NCBI GenBank assembly: GCA_027491915.1
Contig: JAOZGC010000002.1
Span: 1 to 64,000, forward strand
From: Thermoproteota archaeon
Lineage (GTDB): Archaea > Korarchaeota > Korarchaeia > Korarchaeales > Korarchaeaceae
Direction of reading: 5' to 3'
Length of the DNA: 64,000 nucleotides
Position 1 is the first letter of the stretch; each line of letters starts with the position of its first letter. Below are positions 48,935 through 57,317 of the stretch, piece by piece. Below the pieces are notes generated by a model. It searched no databases. It had not been told where the DNA came from and saw only the letters and a list, made by a program, of their open reading frames with translations. Position numbers and translations under genes: made by a program.

Positions 48935-50083
48935 ATGCCCCCCACTCCCGAAGCCCTCGCTCTGCTGGTCTTGGTGGCCTCGGCGGCGGCCGTTCAAGTC
49001 GCCGCGGCCCCGCGCGGCGCGGTCCTGAAGAACATGGAGGTTTTCGTTGACATCTCGAGAGACGACAGCTGCTCCGTCGAGGTTCGGGCCGTGGTCACCA
49101 ATCCGGACGACGGTCAGGCAGAGCTGAGATCCATCAGGCTCCCATTGCAGGAGGCGGCGGGCAACTCCTCCGTGCTGGAGGGCTCTCTCTTACCAGTTTA
49201 CGGGGACGTCTCGGTCTCCATAAGGACCACCTCGGCCGGAAGATCCATAATAGTGACTCCGGCGGATCCCGTGGGGCCGGGCGGGGAGCTAAACTTCTCT
49301 TTCAGGTTTAACGCCAACCCCCCCTTCTGCTCCCAACCCTACGGTGGCAACGTCAATTCCAGCTTCAGGGTGGTGGTCTTCTCCATAGGGAAGCCCAATC
49401 TGACGATCTCTCCGGAGGTCGGCTCCAGGGTAGAGGTGAGCATTAAACTCCCAGTAGATTCAGGGGTGATCCAGCTGGTTCCGTCCCCCATTTTCTATCC
49501 CCCAAACCCAGAAATCCAGCTCGACAGTTGGGAGAGGAGGGTGATCCTCACCTGGGGAGGGTTAGAGTCGCTTCCCGGTGGGGGTTGGTCCTTTCGCCTC
49601 TACTACTACAGGGGTCACCCCCCCACCTCCATACCCGTGGCCCCCAACCCGGTGATCCCGAACAGGTCACCATCCCGAGGGGAATTCTCGCCCGATCCCG
49701 TGATATTCGTGCTGCTGGGCACCAACGTGGTGACGCTCATCCTGGCTCTGCTGGCCTGGAGGAGATCTGGAAATCCGCCTCCTGGACCGGGGGACCTCTT
49801 CAACCGGGGCGTTCAGGGTTTCGTCGAGCCCTCGATAATCCGAGATCTCGACCCGGATGAGAGGACTGTGGTGGAGATCCTGGCCGAGAATCAGGGCAGC
49901 ATGCCCCAGAAGGATCTCCCCTACGCCTCCGGCTTCTCCAAGAGCAAGATCTCCCGTATCTTAAAGCGCTTGGAGGGTCTCGGGATAGTGAGCAGGACCA
50001 CCAGCGGGAAGACCAAGATAGTTGAGCTGGACCCGAACTTATTCGTGGCGCTCAGATCCGGTGAGGGCGAACCGCGGGGGTGA
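48935..50083 (+). CDS. Membrane-anchored winged-helix protein
   Basis: 382 residues. A signal or anchor segment (ALALLVLVASAAAVQ), a secreted beta-rich domain of about 225 residues with N-X-S/T sites, a transmembrane helix near 258-278 (FVLLGTNVVTLILALLAW), and a cytoplasmic winged helix (MPQKDLPYASGFSKSKISRILKRLEGLGIV). This COG2512-like layout suggests a one-component sensor-regulator. ATG 48935 chosen from the TATA spacing; an upstream ATG at 48908 is inside the promoter. Confidence 0.75.
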   Translation: MPPTPEALALLVLVASAAAVQVAAAPRGAVLKNMEVFVDISRDDSCSVEVRAVVTNPDDGQAELRSIRLPLQEAAGNSSVLEGSLLPVYGDVSVSIRTTSAGRSIIVTPADPVGPGGELNFSFRFNANPPFCSQPYGGNVNSSFRVVVFSIGKPNLTISPEVGSRVEVSIKLPVDSGVIQLVPSPIFYPPNPEIQLDSWERRVILTWGGLESLPGGGWSFRLYYYRGHPPTSIPVAPNPVIPNRSPSRGEFSPDPVIFVLLGTNVVTLILALLAWRRSGNPPPGPGDLFNRGVQGFVEPSIIRDLDPDERTVVEILAENQGSMPQKDLPYASGFSKSKISRILKRLEGLGIVSRTTSGKTKIVELDPNLFVALRSGEGEPRG

Positions 50084-50096
50084 CAACCCTAAGGAC

Positions 50097-50184
50097 TGGT
50101 GCGGGGGGTGGGATTCGAACCCACGAACCCCTACGGGAGCGGATCTTGAGTCCGCCGCCTTTGACCTGGCTCGGCAACCCCCGC
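50097..50184 (-). tRNA. tRNA-Leu (anticodon CAA)
   Basis: Type II tRNA with a long variable arm: acceptor GCGGGGG/CCCCCGC, anticodon stem GCGGA/TCCGC with loop CTCAAGA (anticodon CAA), T arm GTGGG-TTCGAAT-CCCAC, CCA encoded at 50097-50099. Confidence 0.93.
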
Positions 50185-50206
50185 TCCACCCCGCAGGGGT
50201 CGGCAG

Positions 50207-50216
50207 CCTATATAGA
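50207..50216 (-). promoter_or_regulatory. TATA box of tRNA-Leu inside the nadK stop
   Basis: TCTATATAGG on the minus strand, about 25-28 nt before the tRNA 5' end; the TAG stop of NAD kinase is part of it. Confidence 0.6.
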
Positions 50217-51041
50217 TCTTCCGAGCCTCTGCAGGAGGGCGCCATACCTTGCCCTGGAGATCCTGACGATCAATCTTGCGTAGAAATTATTCTTTATTCC
50301 CCCCTTAACGCTAAGGAATTTTGCACCACCTTCCGCGAGGTGGAGTTCGACATCCCTCCCGACGGGCACCTCCACCTGCCCGTCAGCTATCGCGCTCAGC
50401 TCCCTGCTGGATCTGACCCTCACCTCGCTGTCAGGCGGGATCACCAGGGCCCTGGTCGGAACCTCCATGCTCGGGGGCCACGGGGCGAGCGGGGAGATCA
50501 CCATGGCCGGGATCCTGGGATCTACTATGGGACCGCCGGTTGATAGGGAGTAGGCCATGGAACCCAGAGGGGTGGAAAATATCACTCCGTCCGACAGGAA
50601 CCTGTTTATCTCCGTTCCATCTACCTCCACGGAGAACCAGGCGGCCTTCCCCCTCTGGGCCGCCAGAAGCAGGATCTCGTTGATCGCCCTCAGGCCGAGG
50701 TCTCGGACCGCGGCGGTCGGGACCTCCTCTACCGCGAATCTTCCCTCCACTATATCCCCCACCGCTTCTAGGGCCTCTCCCATTTCCAACTCCATAAGGA
50801 GACCGTAAGTTCCATCCTTGACTCCGATGATTGGGATCCTACCCCCGGTTAGGTGAAAAGCCTTGAGCAGGGTCCCGTCGCCGCCGAAGGCCATCGCGAA
50901 GTCTCCCTCTCCCACGTCGACGGGCGAGTCGGAAATCCTCAATACCTCCAGGCCAGAGGCAGAGAACTTCCTCTCAACCCTCCCCACGACATCCTCGACG
51001 TCGGGAACTCCCCTCTTTACCACCAGGATGGCCCTCCTCAA
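50208..51041 (-). CDS. nadK: NAD kinase
   Basis: Phosphorylates NAD to NADP. 277 residues: FAMAFGGDGTLLKAFHL (GGDG motif), GVKDGTYGLL, INEILLLA, and SDGVIFSTPLGSMAYSLSTGGPIVDP. TTG at 51041 chosen with GGAGGT 8 nt upstream; longer frames cross the divergent promoter. Confidence 0.92.
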   Translation of the reverse strand: MRRAILVVKRGVPDVEDVVGRVERKFSASGLEVLRISDSPVDVGEGDFAMAFGGDGTLLKAFHLTGGRIPIIGVKDGTYGLLMELEMGEALEAVGDIVEGRFAVEEVPTAAVRDLGLRAINEILLLAAQRGKAAWFSVEVDGTEINRFLSDGVIFSTPLGSMAYSLSTGGPIVDPRIPAMVISPLAPWPPSMEVPTRALVIPPDSEVRVRSSRELSAIADGQVEVPVGRDVELHLAEGGAKFLSVKGGIKNNFYARLIVRISRARYGALLQRLGRSI

Positions 51042-51088
51042 ATCCGAGACCTCCGGACCAGAAGGAACCGAAGCCCCTCTCCGGGAAC

Positions 51089-51100
51089 TAAAATATAATT
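51089..51100. promoter_or_regulatory. Shared TATA box, nadK / GINS operon
   Basis: TAAAATATAATT: 25 nt before the GINS ATG on plus and about 25 nt before the expected nadK transcript start on minus. Confidence 0.55.
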
Positions 51101-51117
51101 CGGGACAATAACCTGAG

Positions 51118-51663
51118 ATGGGCCTGATCCTCACCCTATCCAACGAGGACCTGCGCCTCATGCTCAGGCTGCTCCCGGTGACGGTCAAGGGGCGGGAGGA
51201 TCAGAGCCTGCTTCCCCTCCTCCCGTGGCACGTTCGCGCCGGCATTCGGGTGGACGTCCCGTCTTGGGCCGCCCGCCTCTTGGAAGCGGAGGGAAAGGTC
51301 GAGGTGGAGGAGGGAGAACACACGATCAGGGAGCTGGACAGGCTGATACACAAGGAGGACATCACGGCCAGGCCCACCAAGATGAGCGACTCCATCCTGA
51401 GGTGGATGATCCTCCGACTCGGGGAGCTCGGCAAGACGGGGCCTTCTCAGGATCTCGAGAAGCTGTCCCTCGCTGCCAGGGAATTGGGGATAAAAAGAAT
51501 AACAAAAATAGTGAAATATGCCGTCTTATCTCTGGAGTATCCAGATATAGAGAAGAAGATAGGAAGTAGACTCACCCTCCCCGAGAGGGTGGTGTACGGA
51601 CAGGTGAGAGAGATAATAGCCGACTGGCTCTCCCTCGAGGTCGGCGGCGGGGGGAGGAGATAG
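51118..51663 (+). CDS. gins23: GINS23 replication protein
   Basis: 181 residues. The small beta domain is at the N-terminus (LLPLLPWHVRAGIRVDVPSWAARLLEAEGKV), as in Psf2/Psf3-type subunits, followed by the helical A domain. Part of the archaeal CMG-like helicase (with MCM and a Cdc45/RecJ homolog). It directly precedes mcm, as in Sulfolobus. Leaderless ATG expected from TATA spacing. Confidence 0.82.
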   Translation: MGLILTLSNEDLRLMLRLLPVTVKGREDQSLLPLLPWHVRAGIRVDVPSWAARLLEAEGKVEVEEGEHTIRELDRLIHKEDITARPTKMSDSILRWMILRLGELGKTGPSQDLEKLSLAARELGIKRITKIVKYAVLSLEYPDIEKKIGSRLTLPERVVYGQVREIIADWLSLEVGGGGRR

Positions 51664-51666
51664 GCC

Positions 51667-54600
51667 TTGACCGAGATGTACGATGAGTCTGAGGACTATT
51701 TAAAAGAGATATACAAATCGTTCATCTTAGAATTCACCGATGAGAATGGAGTGCCAAAATATAGGCAGTTAGTGACCCAGATGATAGACAGAAAGAGGAG
51801 GTCCCTCCCGGTGGACTATGAGGACCTCAGGGACTACCTGCCGACGCGAGACCTGGCCAGGGAGCTGCTGTCTCACCCGTCCCTTCACATAAAGGCGGCC
51901 TCAGAGGGACTCGCCGATATAGTCTCTTCCAGAATGATCGAGCTCGGATCCGGGTCGGCGGCAGATCTCTACGCGAAACTGCCCTTTCACGTCCGTATAA
52001 GGGGGCTGCCGACCAGCGTTGGCATCAGGGAGATCCACTCCTACCGGCTGGGCTATCTGATCCAGGTCCCCGGGATAGTGACGAGGATCTCAGACGTCTT
52101 CGATCGGGCGATAAAAGTGGCCTACTCCTGTCCCCAAGGCCACGTTCAGTACTACGAGCCCGGAGAGGTCTCTAAAGCCTCCAAGATAACCTGCCGAGAG
52201 TGCGGAGAGCAGATGAAGATGGATCCGGAGAAGACCATATTCGAGAGCTGGCAGGTCATCCGCCTTCAGGAGAGACCAGAGGACCTGCCCCCGGGGACCA
52301 TGCCAAAACACATCGACGCCATACTGACCGACGACCTGGTGGACGAGGTTAAGCCCGGGGACAGGGCCGTCATTACCGCCGAGATAAAGCTCAGAGCGGC
52401 CAGATCGAGGGAAGACGCAGGCTATGGCGTCTTGTTTAAGAGGTATCTTCTTGTAAATCATGTGGAAGTTCCCGCCAGAACTTATGAAAAAATAGATATA
52501 TCTGAGGAGGATAAGCAGAGAATATTGGAGCTATCCAGGGATCCGGATATAGAAAACAAGATAGTGGGATCTATAGCCCCCTCCATCTACGGGATGAGGT
52601 TCGTCAAGAGGGCCATAGCCCTCGCCCTCTTCGGGGGCAGGGGGATGGAGCTGCCGGACGGCACCAAGGTTAGGGGGGAAATAAACCTACTTCTGGTTGG
52701 GGATCCTGGGACCGCGAAGTGCATCGCCCCTGGTACCGTGGTCCTGGTCGAGGATGGGGTCGTCCCGGTGGAGGATCTAATCCCTGATCCGGATCCCGGC
52801 GGCAATCCTGACTCCGAGAGGCTGATCTCGAGCGACGTTAAGATACTGTCTCTCGACTCCGACCTAAAGCTCAGGTGGGTCGAGGCTGCGGCCGTGTCAA
52901 GGAGGCGGAATTGGGGGGACTTGATAGAGATAACCACCGAGAGCGGGCTCAGGATCCGTGTGACCGCCACTCACCCGGTCCTGACGATCAACAAGGAGGG
53001 ACTCATGGAATTCGTTCAGGCCTCCAACATGTCCGAGGGGGACTACCTCGCCGCCCAGGGAAAGATCCCCGCGCCGCCCGCGTTCGCGGCGGAACCGGAT
53101 CTAGGTGGAGCAGACTCGGCCGATTTCGCGGAGCTCCTCGGAGCGTTGCTGCATTCGGCCTCCGTAGAGCAGGATGCGATCAGATTCCGGGTCAACGATT
53201 CCTACCTGGGGAGGATCGAGGCCCTCTTCCCTAAAGTCTTCGGCGGCGCGCTCGAGGAATTCCACTCCAAGGCGGGCGGATCCGTCATCTGCCGACTGAG
53301 GCCGGGCGATCCGGCGGCCGACCTCCTGAGGGAGTACCTCTCCCCCCACAAGACTATACGCTCAATTCCGAATTGGCTCATATTCGGCAGGCGGGAGACT
53401 TTGGAGAGGTTCATCTACGGCTGGATCATGGCCAACTCCCGGACCATAAAGAAGGAGAAGAGGCTGGCCATACCGACCCGGAACGAGCCGACGGCCCATC
53501 AGCTGAGGATGGGCCTGATGAGGTTGGGGGTTCCATTCCCCGAACTCAGGAGGATGAGCTCCGGAATACGCGTCTGCCTGAGGGGCGGGGATTTCAAGGT
53601 CCTCTCCGATAGACTGGCAGCCTCGGGGCTCAATCTTCCAATCCCGCCAGAGCTAGAGAACTCAGGAGGTTTTGATGATAGGATTCCCCACCTAGGGAGA
53701 TTCTTGCACAAGATCAGGAAGGCGATAGGAATCACCATCTCCGAGATACCCATTCCCCAGCAGACCTACAGGAGGTACGAGGACGGCGCGTCGGCCATCC
53801 CCCGATCGAGGCTGCTAGCCGTACTCGAGTCTTTCCGCCGAAAGGTGTCCCAACTGTTGGACTCCGGGATTGAGGTGGATGGGGACGTCCTGGATCACCT
53901 GGCTTACCTAGAGGAAGTCGCCAGGTCGGACATCGTGTGGGATAGGATAATCTCGGTGAGACGGGTTCACGGATCCAGGTGGGTCTACGACGTTGAAGTT
54001 CCATTCACGAGAAATTTTGTCGCCGCTGGATTCGTAGTACACAACAGCCAGCTGCTGAAGTACACAGCCCAGCTGGCTCCGAGGGGGCTGTATACCACCG
54101 GCAAGGGGGCCACGGCCGCAGGTCTGACGGCCGCGGTGGTCAGAGATGCATCCACGGGAGGGTGGACTCTAGAGGCCGGGGCCCTGGTACTGGCAGATAG
54201 GGGAACGGCCTGCATAGACGAGTTCGACAAGATGAACGAGGACGACAGGAGGGCTATTCACGAGGCTATGGAGCAGCAGACGATCTCCATAGCCAAGGCT
54301 GGGATAGTAGCAACCCTAAACGCCAGAACCACGATAATAGCCGCCGCAAACCCCAAGAGGGGGAGGTATGATCCACTGCTGAGCGTGGCCGACAACATAA
54401 ACCTGCCGCCAACGATACTCTCCAGGTTCGACCTGATCTACGTGTTGAGGGACCTGCCCCAGGAGGACAGGGACGAGCTGGTCGCCGAGCACATACTCAG
54501 CGCCAGGATGGGGACCAACCCAAACGTGAACCCCCCGATTCAGTTGGACCTCCTTAAGAAGTACATCTCCTTCGCCAGGGAAAACGTCTCCCCAGTCCTA

Positions 54601-55116
54601 ACCAGGGAGGCAGCCGACGTAATCAGGAACTACTACTTGGAGATGAGGGGGATGAGCGGTCAGTACTCCGAGCGAGGTTCTGAGATGCCCATCGCACTAA
54701 CCGCCAGGCAGCTGGAGGCCCTCATCAGGTTATCCGAGGCCAGGGCCCGCTTGTTCCTCAGGAACTACGTGACGGAGGAGGACGCCAGAGTCGCGGTGGA
54801 GCTCATGGACCGCATGCTGAGGCAGGTCACCTACGACGAGACCGCCGGGGCCCTGGACATATCCGGGGTGGCCGGCCCCTTCATATCCGCCGCGAAGAGG
54901 AGGGAAGAGATACACAGGATATTGGTGCGTCTGAGCAGCAAGTACGAGGATGGGGCCGTCCCAGAGAACGAACTGCTGGACGAGGCCGAGAGAATCCTGC
55001 GCACCTCCAAGGACATACTAATGAGGGACCTGGACGTGCTGAAGGACAGCGGGCTGATCCTGATGCCTAAGGTAGGATACGTGAAACTCGCCTACAGCAG
55101 GGAGAGGATGGGTTGA
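51667..55116 (+). CDS. mcm: Replicative helicase MCM, intein-containing precursor
   Basis: 1149 residues; about 707 after removal of a 442-residue intein. N-terminal DNA-binding region with a zinc site (CPQGH ... CRECG), AAA+ core with Walker A GDPGTAK^SQLLKY interrupted by the intein (at ^), Walker B ACIDEFDKM, the SRFDLIYVLRD Arg-finger region, and a C-terminal winged helix. Activity requires splicing. TTG start 3 nt after gins23; stop overlaps the hel308 start (TTGA). Confidence 0.95.
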   Translation: MTEMYDESEDYLKEIYKSFILEFTDENGVPKYRQLVTQMIDRKRRSLPVDYEDLRDYLPTRDLARELLSHPSLHIKAASEGLADIVSSRMIELGSGSAADLYAKLPFHVRIRGLPTSVGIREIHSYRLGYLIQVPGIVTRISDVFDRAIKVAYSCPQGHVQYYEPGEVSKASKITCRECGEQMKMDPEKTIFESWQVIRLQERPEDLPPGTMPKHIDAILTDDLVDEVKPGDRAVITAEIKLRAARSREDAGYGVLFKRYLLVNHVEVPARTYEKIDISEEDKQRILELSRDPDIENKIVGSIAPSIYGMRFVKRAIALALFGGRGMELPDGTKVRGEINLLLVGDPGTAKCIAPGTVVLVEDGVVPVEDLIPDPDPGGNPDSERLISSDVKILSLDSDLKLRWVEAAAVSRRRNWGDLIEITTESGLRIRVTATHPVLTINKEGLMEFVQASNMSEGDYLAAQGKIPAPPAFAAEPDLGGADSADFAELLGALLHSASVEQDAIRFRVNDSYLGRIEALFPKVFGGALEEFHSKAGGSVICRLRPGDPAADLLREYLSPHKTIRSIPNWLIFGRRETLERFIYGWIMANSRTIKKEKRLAIPTRNEPTAHQLRMGLMRLGVPFPELRRMSSGIRVCLRGGDFKVLSDRLAASGLNLPIPPELENSGGFDDRIPHLGRFLHKIRKAIGITISEIPIPQQTYRRYEDGASAIPRSRLLAVLESFRRKVSQLLDSGIEVDGDVLDHLAYLEEVARSDIVWDRIISVRRVHGSRWVYDVEVPFTRNFVAAGFVVHNSQLLKYTAQLAPRGLYTTGKGATAAGLTAAVVRDASTGGWTLEAGALVLADRGTACIDEFDKMNEDDRRAIHEAMEQQTISIAKAGIVATLNARTTIIAAANPKRGRYDPLLSVADNINLPPTILSRFDLIYVLRDLPQEDRDELVAEHILSARMGTNPNVNPPIQLDLLKKYISFARENVSPVLTREAADVIRNYYLEMRGMSGQYSERGSEMPIALTARQLEALIRLSEARARLFLRNYVTEEDARVAVELMDRMLRQVTYDETAGALDISGVAGPFISAAKRREEIHRILVRLSSKYEDGAVPENELLDEAERILRTSKDILMRDLDVLKDSGLILMPKVGYVKLAYSRERMG
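52720..54045 (+). other. MCM intein (442 aa) with degenerate LAGLIDADG endonuclease
   Basis: Begins with Cys (CIAPGTVVLVEDG, block A), has TATHPVLT (block B), and ends RNFVAAGFVVHN followed by extein Ser. The endonuclease blocks are recognisable, but ELLGALLHSAS and FIYGWIMANS lack the catalytic Asp residues expected in each LAGLIDADG helix. An HTH-like segment (ISEIPIPQQTYRRYEDG) lies between the endonuclease and the C-terminal splicing part. Confidence 0.9.
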
Positions 55117-57317
55117 CCCGCCCCGGAGGGGGAACTCGCGTGGGGGGGAATTTAGAGGATCTTCCTCTTCCAGAAGAGCTTAGGAAGATCCTCAGGAGCT
55201 GGGGCATAGAACGCCTCTACCCGCCGCAGATGGCGGTCGTCGAGAGGGGGCTCATCTCGCGCGGCAACTTCGTCCTGGCCTCGCCCACAGCCAGCGGCAA
55301 GACCCTGGCTGCGGAGCTGGCCATGATCTCGAGCCTCTTAAAGGGGGGGAAGGTGCTCTATGCGGTTCCCCTGAGGGCTCTCGCGGCGGAGAAACTCAAC
55401 TCTTTCGGCAAGAGATATGGGTCTCTTGGCTTCTCCGTCAGGATGACCATCGGCGACTTTGACTCGTCTGAGGAGCCGCTCGGGTGGGACGATCTGATAA
55501 TCTTGACCTACGAGAAGCTGGACTCCATAATAAGGCACGGCGCATCCTGGTTGTCCTCCATCTCATGCGCCGTTTTCGATGAGATACATTACGTCGGAGA
55601 CCCGTACAGGGGCCCCACCATCGAGATGACCGTCGCCAAGTTCTTGGACGTGAACCGCTCGTCCAGGGTGATCGCCCTCAGCGCCACCATAGCCAACCTG
55701 GATCAGGTGGCCGAATGGCTGCGGGCCGTCCCTATAGCCGTCGATTGGAGGCCCGTTCCGCTTGAGATATGCACTTACTCCCAGGGATTTCTCTTCTGTG
55801 GAGGGGGAAGTAGGGAGATTGAGCGAGAGACTGGGGTCGACGATCTGGACGTGGTGCTTGAGACTCTGCGGTCCGGAGGTCAGGCGCTGGTCTTCTACCC
55901 AACCAGGAGGGGGGCCGTGGCCGGGGCAAAGAGGTTCTCCAAACTCATCTCTAGCAGGGGTATTCCACTGGACTCGGAGTTCCTGCGTGAGCTGGCCAGG
56001 GATCTCCTTGACAGCGAGCCGCCGTCTCACCTGATAGAGGAGCTCGCCGCTGTAATCAGGGGAGGATCTGCCTTCCACCACGCTGGCCTCAGCCACGGGG
56101 CCAGGGTGGCCGTCGAGGAGGCCTTCCGCTCGGGCAAGCTTTTGGTCATAGCGGCCACCCCGACCCTGGCGGCGGGCGTCAATCTCCCCGCCAGGACCGT
56201 CGTCGTGAAATCACATAAGAGGTACGATTCCAGGGCCGGAAGGTCAACGTCCATGAGCGTCATGGAATTCCTCCAGATGGCTGGCCGAGCCGGACGGCCC
56301 GGTTACGACGATCTCGGGAGGGCGGTCTTACTGGCCAAATCGACCATAGAGGCACTGGATCTCTTGGAGACCTACAAACCGGCTAACTTAGAGCCAATAA
56401 CGTCGAACCTGAACGATCCGACCATGGTCAGGTTTCACCTCCTCTCCGTGCTGGCCATGAAGTCTCCCACCACCTGGGATGACGTCATGGAAACGTGGTC
56501 CAAAACACTAATATTTATTCAGGCATCTATTAATGATATATACTCAAATCTGAGAGAATCAGCAGATTTCTTGGCAGAAGCTGGGTTCATCAAGGAAGCA
56601 GGCGGCAACATCTGGGCGACCAGGATCGGCGAGAGGGTCTCCGAGCTCTACATAGATCCGGTCTCGGCTCTGCTGTTGTTGAAGGCCGTCGATAAGATGT
56701 CCGCCGGAGCCGCCGAGGAGATGGCGATCCTTCAGGTGATCTCCATCCTGCCCGATATGCCAAGGCCCTCGATCGGAAGGCGGGATCTCGATCTGCTGGC
56801 AGAGGTTGACGCCTCCCTCTCGCCCCTAATCCCCCCCGACGATCTTCCCCTCGGACTTGCGTCAGACTATCCGCGCTCCCTCAAGACCGCGGTGATCCTC
56901 TCCATGTGGATAGGGGAGGCCTCCGAACGGGAACTAGAAGAGAGGCTGAGGGTCGAACCCGGGGACGTCAGGAGATACGCAGAGATAGCGTCATGGCTGG
57001 CCTACGCCGCCTCTGAGCTGGCCAGACTCAGAGGGGGAACCAAGATCGGGGCGACGAAGTTCTTCAGGGAGCTCTCGGTGCGGCTTAAGTACGGCGTGAG
57101 GCCCGAGCTCATACCCCTCATATCCATCAGGGGGATCGGCAGGCGCAGGGCTAGAACGCTCTATCGGGCTGGCTTCACCGACCTGAGAACTCTGGCCTCG
57201 ACCGAACCGGGGAGGTTGGAGTCCCTCCCGGGGATAGGCCCAAAGCTCGCGAAGGATATCGTTTTGTACGCCAGGTCCAGGATTGGCGGGAGTGGGTATG
57301 CCAGTCCACCCGATTGA
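55113..57317 (+). CDS. hel308: ATP-dependent DNA helicase Hel308
   Basis: Ski2-like 3'-5' helicase acting at stalled forks, 734 residues. Q motif region YPPQMAVVERG, Walker A SPTASGKTLAAE, DEIHYVGDPYRGP, SATIAN, motif VI QMAGRAGRPGYD, then winged-helix, ratchet and C-terminal HhH domain (IRGIGRRRARTLYRAG). TTG 55113 overlaps the mcm stop. Overlaps purB by 20 nt. Confidence 0.94.
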   Translation: MTRPGGGTRVGGNLEDLPLPEELRKILRSWGIERLYPPQMAVVERGLISRGNFVLASPTASGKTLAAELAMISSLLKGGKVLYAVPLRALAAEKLNSFGKRYGSLGFSVRMTIGDFDSSEEPLGWDDLIILTYEKLDSIIRHGASWLSSISCAVFDEIHYVGDPYRGPTIEMTVAKFLDVNRSSRVIALSATIANLDQVAEWLRAVPIAVDWRPVPLEICTYSQGFLFCGGGSREIERETGVDDLDVVLETLRSGGQALVFYPTRRGAVAGAKRFSKLISSRGIPLDSEFLRELARDLLDSEPPSHLIEELAAVIRGGSAFHHAGLSHGARVAVEEAFRSGKLLVIAATPTLAAGVNLPARTVVVKSHKRYDSRAGRSTSMSVMEFLQMAGRAGRPGYDDLGRAVLLAKSTIEALDLLETYKPANLEPITSNLNDPTMVRFHLLSVLAMKSPTTWDDVMETWSKTLIFIQASINDIYSNLRESADFLAEAGFIKEAGGNIWATRIGERVSELYIDPVSALLLLKAVDKMSAGAAEEMAILQVISILPDMPRPSIGRRDLDLLAEVDASLSPLIPPDDLPLGLASDYPRSLKTAVILSMWIGEASERELEERLRVEPGDVRRYAEIASWLAYAASELARLRGGTKIGATKFFRELSVRLKYGVRPELIPLISIRGIGRRRARTLYRAGFTDLRTLASTEPGRLESLPGIGPKLAKDIVLYARSRIGGSGYASPPD

